Part shown: positions 1 to 5,203 of the stretch, in pieces
Numbering within the stretch: position 1 is the first letter of the stretch
How the letters are laid out: the number at the start of each line of letters is the position of its first letter
NCBI GenBank assembly: GCA_013813605.1
Contig: JACCRL010000350.1
Span: forward strand, 1-5,203
Length of the DNA: 5,203 nt
Reading direction: 5' to 3'
Source of the DNA: Gemmatimonadaceae bacterium
Lineage (GTDB): Bacteria; Gemmatimonadota; Gemmatimonadetes; Gemmatimonadales; Gemmatimonadaceae
Notes under the pieces: generated by a model
The model's input: only the letters and a program-made list of their open reading frames with translations
The model's database searches: none
What the model was told of the DNA's origin: nothing
Program-made: the position numbers and the translations under genes

Positions 1-41
1 GCAGCAGGTTGATGAGCATCAACGACCAGTTCGCGGGGTGA
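1..41 (+). CDS. Possible C-terminal tail of an upstream rightward gene (partial)
   Basis: The frame starting at base 3 is open from the window edge to a TGA at 39-41 and reads SRLMSINDQFAG. All twelve sense codons end in G or C, matching the strong third-position preference of the confirmed genes here, and a terminator-like hairpin begins at the stop codon. If real, this gene converges on upp. The piece is too short to identify a product. The alternative is a minus-strand gene whose ATG would lie at 19-17 (MLINLL...). It shares the same third-codon positions, so codon bias cannot separate the two, but it has no visible Shine-Dalgarno sequence. Low confidence. Confidence 0.3.
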   Translation, partial: SRLMSINDQFAG

Positions 42-61
42 AAAACGTGTCGCGCGTTTTT
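41..61. terminator. Candidate bidirectional intrinsic terminator hairpin
   Basis: An A5-C-G-T-G arm (41-49) pairs with C-G-C-G-T5 (53-61) around a TCG loop. The stem has nine pairs including one G-T wobble. The A and T tracts form the base of the stem, so either strand's transcript ends its hairpin in a U run. It starts at the TGA of the putative upstream gene, as expected for a 3' terminator, and it could also catch read-through from upp. The GC core is only about four pairs, so strength is uncertain. Confidence 0.4.
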
Positions 62-63
62 GC

Positions 64-118
64 GATGCGAGAAGATACAATTGCCTCAAACTCTCAACAA
101 GACCGATCTCCTCGCATC
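64..118. repeat. Long imperfect inverted repeat (13-position arms, 29-base loop)
   Basis: The arm 64-76 (GATGCGAG-A-AGAT) is complementary to 106-118 (ATCT-C-CTCGCATC). Eight pairs are followed by one A-C mismatch and four more pairs, 12 of 13 in all, enclosing the loop 77-105. Neither strand has a T run directly after the stem, so it is not a standard intrinsic terminator. It could be a structured 3' UTR or small RNA element, a mRNA-stabilising stem, or a protein-binding palindrome. The pairing is seen directly; the role is unknown. Confidence 0.5.
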
Positions 119-159
119 TGATCGTAACAAAAAAAGATTTTGCCGGAACGATAGTATTC

Positions 160-185
160 CTCTCTTGACTTTTCACCGAAGAGAG
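160..185. repeat. Inverted repeat CTCTCTT / AAGAGAG in the upp 3' spacer
   Basis: Perfect 7-bp arms lie at 160-166 and 179-185 with a 12-base loop. On the minus strand this lies downstream of upp, and a run of seven T's (positions 135-129) follows about 25 bases after the stem. That gap is too long for a textbook intrinsic terminator. It may contribute to ending the upp transcript. The arms are simple CT/GA sequence, so chance formation is possible. Confidence 0.3.
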
Positions 186-236
186 AGAAAAGGCAGAATT
201 TCACGGTGTTGGATCTTCGCTGGCCTGTGCGCAGCA

Positions 237-256
237 GGCGACGAAGTCGTCTGGCC
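237..256 (-). terminator. GC-rich hairpin just downstream of the upp stop codon
   Basis: GACG (240-243) pairs with CGTC (248-251) around a 4-base loop. The stem extends through GGC (237-239) with GCC (254-256) past a 2-base bulge. It begins about six bases beyond the upp stop codon on the minus strand. There is no T run after it, so it is more likely a 3'-end stabilising stem or a weak termination element than a full intrinsic terminator. Confidence 0.25.
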
Positions 257-261
257 GGGAG

Positions 262-912
262 TCAGCGGGTTCCAAAGAGGCGGTCGCCCGCATCCCCAAG
301 TCCCGGAAGTATGTAGCCCTGGCTGTTGAGCTCCCGGTCGAGTGCCGCGCAGTAGATCTGGACGTCGGGATGCGCCTCGCTCAGCGTCCTTACGCCCTCG
401 GGAGCGGCGACGACGCACAGGAAGCGGATCCGCGTTGCCCCGGCGCGCTTGAGCGAAGAGACCGCGGCGGAAGCGCTGCCTCCCGTTGCCAGCATCGGGT
501 CGAGGAGAAAGAAATCCCGCTCGCCGGGATCGCCCGGCACCTTGAAGTAGTAGTCGACCGGCTTGAGGGTGTCGTGATCGCGGTAGAGTCCGATGTGCCC
601 GACCCGGGCCGAAGGAACGAGGCGCAGAATTCCTTCCACCATTCCTAGTCCGGCGCGGAGTATCGGCACGAGCGTCAGCTTCTTGCCACTGATATGCCAC
701 CCGGAAGTCCTCTCGAGGGGCGTGTCCACATCGCGCTCCTCGAGCGCCAGCTCGCAGGTGGCCTCGTAAGCCATCAGCATCGCGATCTCGTCCACAAGCT
801 CCTTGAAATGCTTGGTCTCGGTGCGCTGATCGCGCAGGATGGTCAGCTTGTGCTGGACAAGAGGATGCCGGATAATAGTCAGGCAGGGAAATTCCTTTAC
901 ATGCTCTATCAT
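262..912 (-). CDS. upp: Uracil phosphoribosyltransferase
   Basis: This 216-aa cytoplasmic enzyme of pyrimidine salvage converts uracil and PRPP to UMP and pyrophosphate. The family signatures are intact: [11 protein letters not shown] at 81-91, the type I phosphoribosyltransferase PRPP loop DPMLATGGS at 138-146, VVAAPEG at 167-173, and the uracil-binding C-terminal [13 protein letters not shown] at 199-211 ending in FGTR. The length is close to the roughly 208 aa usual for the family, with a slightly longer N-terminus before the conserved [10 protein letters not shown] segment (15-24). The ATG at 912-910 has a good Shine-Dalgarno, GGAG at 921-918, five bases upstream. The gene is divergent from the 58-aa ORF with only 17 bases between start codons, and appears monocistronic within the window. 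No upstream PyrR-type leader or riboswitch fits in that gap. Identity is very secure. Confidence 0.96.
   Translation of the reverse strand: MIEHVKEFPCLTIIRHPLVQHKLTILRDQRTETKHFKELVDEIAMLMAYEATCELALEERDVDTPLERTSGWHISGKKLTLVPILRAGLGMVEGILRLVPSARVGHIGLYRDHDTLKPVDYYFKVPGDPGERDFFLLDPMLATGGSASAAVSSLKRAGATRIRFLCVVAAPEGVRTLSEAHPDVQIYCAALDRELNSQGYILPGLGDAGDRLFGTR
848..876 (+). promoter_or_regulatory. Candidate promoter for the rightward operon, inside the 5' part of upp
   Basis: GATAAT at 871-876 matches five of six bases of the sigma-70 -10 consensus. TTGTGC at 848-853 (three of six) lies 17 bases upstream. Transcription would start near 883, giving a leader of about 47 bases before the ATG at 930. 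It lies within upp coding sequence on the opposite strand, as the 17-base intergenic gap requires. The match is by eye and the -35 is weak; sigma preferences of this organism are unknown. Confidence 0.25.
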
Positions 913-929
913 TCCGTCTCCGGCGACCG

Positions 930-1106
930 ATGAAAGAATACCAGGCTGTGGTGGTGAAGCTAACCCGCCATACGCGCGAGGACGAAGACACGCTCACGGA
1001 CCTGCTCAACGAGCGGAGCAGGGGAGGGTGGGAGCCCGCCCTCATGTCGCAGGACGAGCAGCGGCTTACCATCCTGTTCCAGCGCGACGCCCTGGCCGAA
1101 GGCTAG
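930..1106 (+). CDS. Small DUF4177-like protein, 58 aa
   Basis: This is an open frame of 58 codons beginning [11 protein letters not shown] and ending in TAG at 1104-1106. Most of its codons end in G or C. The pattern is an N-terminal beta strand (YQAVVVKL, 4-11), a charged helix with LTDLLNERS (22-30), GGWEP (32-36), then a final strand LTILFQR (46-52). This resembles the DUF4177 family: short proteins with an N-terminal Y-x-V strand, an L-N helix and a G-x-GWE motif. Molecular function of that family is not established. There is no signal peptide or membrane segment. The ATG is the only plausible start between the in-frame TAG at 876 and the conserved region, yet it lacks an obvious Shine-Dalgarno. 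Its stop is four bases before the TTG of the nuclease gene, and the GAAGG within its last codons is probably the ribosome site for that gene, so the two are likely coupled. That it is a gene is fairly likely; the family assignment is by eye. Confidence 0.68.
   Translation: MKEYQAVVVKLTRHTREDEDTLTDLLNERSRGGWEPALMSQDEQRLTILFQRDALAEG
935..963 (-). promoter_or_regulatory. Weak candidate promoter for upp, inside the 58-aa ORF
   Basis: On the minus strand TTAGCT (963-958) and TATTCT (940-935) are separated by 17 bases. TATTCT matches four of six -10 consensus bases and the -35 matches three of six. Transcription would begin near 928, leaving a short leader of about 15 bases that still contains the GGAG ribosome site at 921-918. 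Position is reasonable but the consensus match is poor. Confidence 0.2.
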
Positions 1107-1110
1107 CCGG

Positions 1111-2493
1111 TTGGAGATAACATTCGCGGGCGCGGCGCGCGAGGTAACCGGGTCGTGCCACCTTCTCCACGTGAATGGCCACACCGTCGCGCTCGACTGC
1201 GGCATGTTTCAGGGAAAGCGGGCTGAGTCCGCGGAGAAGAACCGGAGGCTGCCGCTGCCGATCGCGGAAATCGACGCCGTCGTCCTGTCGCACGCCCACA
1301 TCGACCACTCCGGGCGTCTCCCCTATCTCGTCGCCGAAGGCTACGGCAAGACGATCTTCGCCACGAACGCAACCCGCGATCTCTGCGCGATCATGCTCGC
1401 CGACTCAGCGCACATCCAGGAGAAGGACGCGCTTTTCCTCGCCAAGAGAAACAAGGAGTTCGTAGAGCCGCTCTATGGGATGCGGCACGCCGTGCGGACG
1501 ATGGAGCTGATGATCGGAATGCCGTATAACAAGCCGTTCGATGTCGTGCCCGGCGTCCGCGCCACGTATGTCGATGCCGGCCATATCCTTGGCTCGGCAT
1601 CGGTCATTCTCGATTGCACCGAGAGTGGTGTCACGAAGCGGCTGGTATTTTCCGGCGATATCGGCCGCAGCGGCCTCGCGATCATCAGGGATCCGGTGCC
1701 TCCCGAAGGTGCTGACGCGCTGATCATGGAATCCACGTATGGGAACCGCGACCACGAATCGGTCGAAGGGGCAAAAGCCGAGCTCGCCCAGGCGATTCGC
1801 GAAACAGCGGCACGCGGCGGACGGGTCCTGATTCCGGCGTTCGCCGTTGGCCGGACCCAGGAGATGATCTACAACATCCACTCCCTGGTTCGGGAGAAAG
1901 CAATCCCGTCAATTCCGATTTATCTGGACAGCCCGCTGGCGATCGACACGACGACGGTTTTCGAGATGCATCCGGAGATCTTCGACCAGTCGGAGCAGAT
2001 GGTCGAGAAGGTAAAGGAGCTCTTCAGGTTCGATCTCATGCAGTTCACGCGCGATGTGGAGGACTCGAAGGCGTTGAGCAAGGCGCGCGGGCCGATGGTC
2101 ATCATCGCCGCGTCGGGCATGATGGAGAACGGCCGCATCCTTCACCACCTGATGCAGGGAGCGAGTGATCCGCGCAACACGATCCTCGTGGTCGGATTCC
2201 AGGCCGAGCACACGCTGGGGCGCAGGGTGGTGGAGCGGCAGCCGGTGCTCAAGATCTTTGGAGAGGAAGTCCCGCTCCGCGCCAAGGTAGTCATCATCAA
2301 CGGGTACAGCGCGCACGCCGACCGCAACGAGATGACATCCTGGCTTGGACGCGTGAAGGAAAAATCCCCGAAGCTGGGGCCGGTGTGGCTCGTGCACGGC
2401 GAGCCGGAAGTTCAGGACGAATTCAGGACTGCGTTGAGAGCAAGGGGCTACGCCGTAGAGTGTCCGGAGCCTAACACGCGGGGTGTTTTCTAG
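1111..2493 (+). CDS. Beta-CASP metallo-beta-lactamase-fold RNA nuclease (YSH1/CPSF73-like)
   Basis: This 460-aa protein is predicted to be a zinc-dependent cytoplasmic ribonuclease of the bacterial YSH1 (COG1236) group, the family of Thermus TTHA0252 and relatives of eukaryotic CPSF73. The order of motifs is complete: N-terminal FAGAAREVTGS (5-15); CGMFQG (30-35); motif 2 HAHIDH (61-66); motif 3 GHILGSAS (157-164, H158); motif 4 SGDIGR (181-186, D183); ESTYGNR opening the beta-CASP domain (207-213); IPAFAVGRTQE (241-251); YLDSPLA (271-277); SGMMENGRILHHL (345-357); and the C-terminal RMMBL segment with GYSAHAD (398-404, H402) and WLVHGE (426-431, H429). Length is typical. The TTG start is supported because the protein begins directly at the conserved first strand and GAAGG lies eight bases upstream. 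It follows the 58-aa gene by four bases. Whether it cuts as an endo- or exonuclease, and its RNA targets, cannot be read from the sequence. Confidence 0.95.
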   Translation: MEITFAGAAREVTGSCHLLHVNGHTVALDCGMFQGKRAESAEKNRRLPLPIAEIDAVVLSHAHIDHSGRLPYLVAEGYGKTIFATNATRDLCAIMLADSAHIQEKDALFLAKRNKEFVEPLYGMRHAVRTMELMIGMPYNKPFDVVPGVRATYVDAGHILGSASVILDCTESGVTKRLVFSGDIGRSGLAIIRDPVPPEGADALIMESTYGNRDHESVEGAKAELAQAIRETAARGGRVLIPAFAVGRTQEMIYNIHSLVREKAIPSIPIYLDSPLAIDTTTVFEMHPEIFDQSEQMVEKVKELFRFDLMQFTRDVEDSKALSKARGPMVIIAASGMMENGRILHHLMQGASDPRNTILVVGFQAEHTLGRRVVERQPVLKIFGEEVPLRAKVVIINGYSAHADRNEMTSWLGRVKEKSPKLGPVWLVHGEPEVQDEFRTALRARGYAVECPEPNTRGVF

Positions 2494-2506
2494 CGTAGCT
2501 TGAGGA

Positions 2507-3112
2507 ATGTGGCGGGCCCTCCTGATCATACGCCGGATCATCGGCATCGCTGTTCTCACGGTGCTGGCGATGTGGGTGATTTCCGCGGCGTCGGTGCTCC
2601 ACTGGAGCTCGCGGGATGAAGCTCGCAAGGCGCACGCGATCGTCGTCCTCGGTGCCGCCCAGTATGCGGGCAGGCCATCGCCCGTCCTCAAGGCTCGACT
2701 GGATCATTCGCTGGCGCTCTGGAACCGCGAGCTCGCAACGCTGCTGATTCTTACCGGGGGTACCGGCCGCGGCGACACGACCAGTGAGGCGGCGGTCGGT
2801 CGGGCGTACGCGAAGAAGCGAGGCGTTCCGGACACGGCGATCCTGGTTGAGAACGAAGGGAGGACAACGAGCGAGTCGATGCGCGCAGTTGCCGGACTGC
2901 TCGAGGCGCGCGGGCTGCACACCGCACTGCTCGTCAGCGACCCGTTTCACATGCTGCGGCTCCGTATCCTGGCGAGAAGATTCGGATTCACGCCCTACAC
3001 GTCCCCGACGCGCACGAGCCCCATCTCGCCGAACCGTGAGGCGCGGTGGCGACATATCTTTGGAGAATCGGTGAAAGCCCCGCTGGCGTTCTTTTTCGAG
3101 AGGAAGCTGTGA
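2507..3112 (+). CDS. YdcF/SanA/ElyC-family (DUF218) membrane-anchored protein
   Basis: This 201-aa protein has one N-terminal hydrophobic segment at about 6-30, preceded and interrupted by Arg residues, then a DUF218 domain at about 42-170. Visible family motifs are AIVVLGA (44-50), PSPVLKARLDH (57-67), ILTGGTG (81-87), SEA (93-95), E-x-x-T-x-E around 117-123 and SDPFHMLR (144-151). Characterised relatives are inner-membrane proteins linked to envelope integrity (SanA and ElyC in E. coli), but the biochemical activity of the family is unsettled. A stop codon sits two codons before the ATG. GAGGA (2502-2506) abuts the ATG, unusually close for a ribosome site, but starting later would remove the membrane segment. 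The gene begins 13 bases after the nuclease stop and its TGA overlaps the GTG of the M16 gene. The family call is firm; the role here is not known. Confidence 0.9.
   Translation: MWRALLIIRRIIGIAVLTVLAMWVISAASVLHWSSRDEARKAHAIVVLGAAQYAGRPSPVLKARLDHSLALWNRELATLLILTGGTGRGDTTSEAAVGRAYAKKRGVPDTAILVENEGRTTSESMRAVAGLLEARGLHTALLVSDPFHMLRLRILARRFGFTPYTSPTRTSPISPNREARWRHIFGESVKAPLAFFFERKL
3098..3106 (+). promoter_or_regulatory. Ribosome binding site that sets the GTG start of the M16 peptidase
   Basis: GAGAGGAAG inside the last codons of the YdcF-like gene places GAGG five bases before the GTG at 3109-3111. Translation from here gives a clean signal peptide, whereas the in-frame ATG at 3046 lies deep within the preceding gene and would add 21 residues that spoil the secretion signal. 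Confidence 0.7.
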
Positions 3113-4488
3113 AGACGAAACATTTATTAGTCACGATCTGCTACTTAATGGCGGGCGCGTTCGTCCCGGCCGCGGGCCACTCCCAGGCGACTCCCCGCAT
3201 CGCGTACGAGAAGTACACGCTGCCCAACGGGCTACAGGTGATCCTGCACGAAGACCATTCGACTCCGGTCGTTGCCGTCAACACCTGGTACCACGTGGGC
3301 TCGGGAGATGAGCAGCCGGGACGCACCGGATTCGCGCACCTCTTCGAGCACATCATGTTCATGGGATCCCAGAATGTGCCGGTGGGGATGTTCGACAAGT
3401 GGCTCGAGGCCGTCGGTGCCAACAACAACGGCTCGACCACCGAAGACCGGACCAATTATTACGAGACTCTCCCCTCCAATGCGCTCGAGCTCGCACTGTG
3501 GCTCGACGCCGACAGGATGGGATTCCTCCTGCCGACGATGGACCTGCCCAAGGTCGACCTCCAGCGCGACGTCGTAAAGAACGAGCGCCGCCAGGGAGTG
3601 GACAATCAGCCGTACGGCAGGGCCGACGAGACGATTCTCGCCGCTCTCTACCCAAAGGACCACCCGTATTCGTGGCCCGTCATCGGATCGATGGCCGACC
3701 TGAGCGCCGCTTCGGTCGAGGATACGAAGAACTTTTTCCGCACCTACTACGCGCCCAACAACGCGACGCTCGCAATCGCCGGCGACTTCGATCCGAACAC
3801 GGTAAAGCAGCTGGTCGCGAAATACTTCGGCGGTATCCCGCGCGGCCCGGCGGTGAAGAGAAGGACGACCGTACCGGCGGTAGTCATCCCGCGCGACAAG
3901 TTCATCGTGCTCGAAGACAAGGTGCAGCTCCCGCGCGTGTTCTACACGTGGCACTCGGTCAAGGCATTCGCGAAGGACGACGCCGCGCTCGACATCCTCG
4001 CGCAGGTCATCGCCAACGACAAGAATTCGCGGCTCTACAAGAAGCTGGTGTACGACCTGCAGGTGGCGCAGGCAGTGCGCGCGAGCCAGGAAAGCGGGCG
4101 GCTCGATGGCAAGTTCCAGATCGACGTCACGCCGAAGCCGGGCCAGAAGGTCGCCGACATCGACAAGCTGGTGCGAGCCGAGATTGCCGGCGTCATCAGT
4201 GGAGGAATCACCTCGCGTGAGCTGGTCAGGGCGCAGAACTCCTTCCGTGCCAGCTTTCTCAACCGTCTCGCGAGCGTCCTGGGGAAGGCCGACATCCTCA
4301 ACTTCTACAACTATTTCGCCGGCACCCCTGATTACGTGCAGAAGGATGCCGCCCGCTACGACCAGGTGACGGCCGCCGACGTACAGCGAGTGGCACGAAC
4401 GTACCTGGGTCGCCCGAAAATCGTTCTGACCGTCGTTCCCGAGGGGAAAAGAGAGTTGATGCTTACCGCAAGTGAGGGTGGCCGATGA
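3109..4488 (+). CDS. Secreted M16 family zinc metallopeptidase, catalytic subunit
   Basis: The protein is 459 aa from the GTG at 3109. Residues 1-27 are a signal peptide: KTK, a hydrophobic stretch LLVTICYLMAGAFV, then a likely signal peptidase I site after HSQA. The mature protein acts outside the cytoplasm, presumably in the periplasm. The N-terminal M16 domain (about 32-190) starts YTLPNGLQVILHED and carries the inverted zinc motif HLFEH (77-81: H77, E80 base, H81). The third ligand is probably E159 in KNERRQ, about 77 residues further on as expected for the family. NNNGST-x6-NYYET (106-120) is the usual substrate-strand region. The C-terminal domain (about 181-445) begins YPKDHPYSWPVIGS and includes YYAPNNATLAIAGDF. 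It is a one-repeat (roughly 450 aa) form, like mitochondrial processing peptidase subunits, and so needs a partner. The next gene supplies one through a 4-bp ATGA overlap. The GTG overlaps the previous stop (GTGA, 3109-3112). Substrate is unknown. Confidence 0.93.
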   Translation: MKTKHLLVTICYLMAGAFVPAAGHSQATPRIAYEKYTLPNGLQVILHEDHSTPVVAVNTWYHVGSGDEQPGRTGFAHLFEHIMFMGSQNVPVGMFDKWLEAVGANNNGSTTEDRTNYYETLPSNALELALWLDADRMGFLLPTMDLPKVDLQRDVVKNERRQGVDNQPYGRADETILAALYPKDHPYSWPVIGSMADLSAASVEDTKNFFRTYYAPNNATLAIAGDFDPNTVKQLVAKYFGGIPRGPAVKRRTTVPAVVIPRDKFIVLEDKVQLPRVFYTWHSVKAFAKDDAALDILAQVIANDKNSRLYKKLVYDLQVAQAVRASQESGRLDGKFQIDVTPKPGQKVADIDKLVRAEIAGVISGGITSRELVRAQNSFRASFLNRLASVLGKADILNFYNYFAGTPDYVQKDAARYDQVTAADVQRVARTYLGRPKIVLTVVPEGKRELMLTASEGGR

Positions 4489-5203
4489 AGTCCGCATTGA
4501 AGATGGGCGCGCTGGGCGCGGCAATTCTGCTCGGCGCTCACGCGACCGCCGGCGCGCAGGTCACCTTCGACCGGTCGAAGCAGCCAGTGCTCGGTCCGCC
4601 GAAGAAAGTCTCGCTCCCGCCGATCGTCACGCGCGAGCTGGCGAACGGCCTCAAGCTCATGATCGTCGAGCACCACGAGCTGCCCGTCGCTGATTTCGTG
4701 CTGCTGGTAGGAAGCGGCAACACCGCCGATCCCGCATCGAAGATGGGAGTAGCCAATCTCACGGCCCAGATGCTTCGCGAAGGCACGACGACGCGGAAGA
4801 GTCTGGAGATCGCCGACCAGATCGCGTTCCTCGGCATCAACCTCTCTTCCACCAACAGCTGGGAATCGAGCACCCTGTCGCTACACACGCCGACCGCGCA
4901 GCTCGACAGCGCGCTGGCGCTGTTTGCCGATGTCGCTCTCCGTCCCTCATTTCCGGATAACGAGTTCGAGCGCATCCGGAAGAACAGACTCACCGAGCTC
5001 CTTCAGCTGCGGGACCAGGGACCGGCGATCGCAGACATCGCCTTCCCCGCCATCATTTATGGGGCAGGGCATCCGTACGGAGCTCCGTCGCTCGGTACCG
5101 AAGCATCTGTGACATCGCTCTCCGTCGGTGATCTGCGGTCGTACTACGGCGTGAACTTCCGGCCCAACAACTCGACACTCATTGTCGTCGGCGACGTCAC
5201 GCC
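4485..5203 (+). CDS. M16 family non-catalytic partner subunit (3' end outside the window)
   Basis: The frame opens at ATG 4485, overlapping the previous TGA (ATGA), with GAGG at 4474-4477 seven bases upstream. It stays open for 239 codons to the window edge. Residues 1-24 look like a signal peptide (MKSALKMGAL..., cleavage near TAGA/Q). An M16 N-terminal domain follows: ELANGLKLMIVEHHELP (51-67), FVLLVGSGNTADP (71-83), then GVANLTAQMLREGT (88-101), where the active partner has the HxxEH helix. Here the three catalytic positions are N91, A94 and Q95. The distal zinc Glu is replaced by R168 in KNRLTE. The start of the second domain is visible: YGAGHPYGAPSLGT (192-205) and YYGVNFRPNNSTLIVVGD (220-237). 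Loss of all ligands with retained fold matches the inactive partner in heteromeric M16 proteases such as mitochondrial processing peptidase. The true stop and C-terminal half are not seen. Confidence 0.92.
   Translation, partial: MKSALKMGALGAAILLGAHATAGAQVTFDRSKQPVLGPPKKVSLPPIVTRELANGLKLMIVEHHELPVADFVLLVGSGNTADPASKMGVANLTAQMLREGTTTRKSLEIADQIAFLGINLSSTNSWESSTLSLHTPTAQLDSALALFADVALRPSFPDNEFERIRKNRLTELLQLRDQGPAIADIAFPAIIYGAGHPYGAPSLGTEASVTSLSVGDLRSYYGVNFRPNNSTLIVVGDVT

Noticed and set aside
165..193. TTGACT at 165-170 as a -35 element of a plus-strand promoter
   Set aside because: The sequence at the right spacing (about 188-193, AAAAGG) does not resemble a -10 box, and no plus-strand gene follows until 930.
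60..329. 89-codon plus-strand frame running from the spacer into upp
   Set aside because: Its second half is antisense to the conserved C-terminus of upp, its first half lies in AT-rich sequence with poor third-position bias, and there is no ribosome site or recognisable motif.
173..1072. 299-codon minus-strand frame overlapping upp in another phase
   Set aside because: It covers the same strand and region as the unmistakable upp gene in a different frame. Its composition is Arg- and Ser-rich low-complexity with no family resemblance.
1909..2691. 260-codon minus-strand frame under the nuclease and DUF218 genes
   Set aside because: Antisense to two well-supported genes and without recognisable motifs; a shadow of high-GC coding sequence.
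3399..4220. 273-codon plus-strand frame inside the M16 gene
   Set aside because: Out-of-phase reading of the M16 coding sequence; the product is Arg/Ala-rich with no domain and the M16 frame contains the active site.
3232..4524. 430-codon open frame on the minus strand opposite the M16 peptidase
   Set aside because: It lies almost entirely antisense to a clearly recognisable enzyme, has no recognisable domain (rich in Arg, Val, Asp and His typical of antisense high-GC frames), and its openness is explained by codon bias of the true gene.
1..5203. Search for CRISPR repeats, insertion sequences, tRNA or rRNA, phage or toxin-antitoxin genes
   Set aside because: No direct-repeat arrays, terminal inverted repeats with transposase, tRNA-like cloverleaf or defence-type genes were seen. 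The gene content is of housekeeping and envelope type.

Overview
The window is GC-rich, with coding frames that strongly prefer G or C at the third codon position. It uses mixed start codons (TTG, GTG, ATG) and packs its genes tightly. These traits, together with a paired set of secreted M16 peptidases and a bacterial CPSF-like beta-CASP nuclease, suggest a free-living environmental bacterium. Gemmatimonadota or a neighbouring phylum is my best guess, but no marker gene is present and the taxonomy is an impression only.

Layout: bases 1-41 may hold the tail of a rightward gene. A 220-base gene-free stretch (42-261) follows. It is visibly more AT-rich than the rest and holds several inverted repeats, one of them long (64-118). 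From 912 down to 262 on the minus strand lies uracil phosphoribosyltransferase (upp). Only 17 bases beyond its start codon, a rightward gene cluster begins and runs off the right edge: a 58-aa DUF4177-like protein (930-1106), a beta-CASP metallo-beta-lactamase-fold RNA nuclease (1111-2493), a membrane-anchored YdcF/SanA/ElyC (DUF218) protein (2507-3112), a secreted zinc M16 peptidase with an intact HxxEH site (3109-4488), and a second secreted M16 protein lacking the zinc ligands (4485 to past the end).

The gaps between the five rightward genes are 4 bp, 13 bp, a 4-bp GTGA overlap and a 4-bp ATGA overlap, so they are very probably one operon with translational coupling. The two M16 genes read as catalytic and non-catalytic partners of a heteromeric extracytoplasmic protease. 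The YdcF-like protein also faces the envelope. The nuclease and the small protein are predicted to be cytoplasmic, and their functional link to the envelope genes is unknown.

I see no mobile element, CRISPR array, tRNA or rRNA. Most of the window is ordinary core-type sequence. The points most worth a second look are the very short divergent junction, the small protein ahead of the nuclease gene, the catalytic/non-catalytic M16 pair and the long inverted repeat in the AT-rich spacer.
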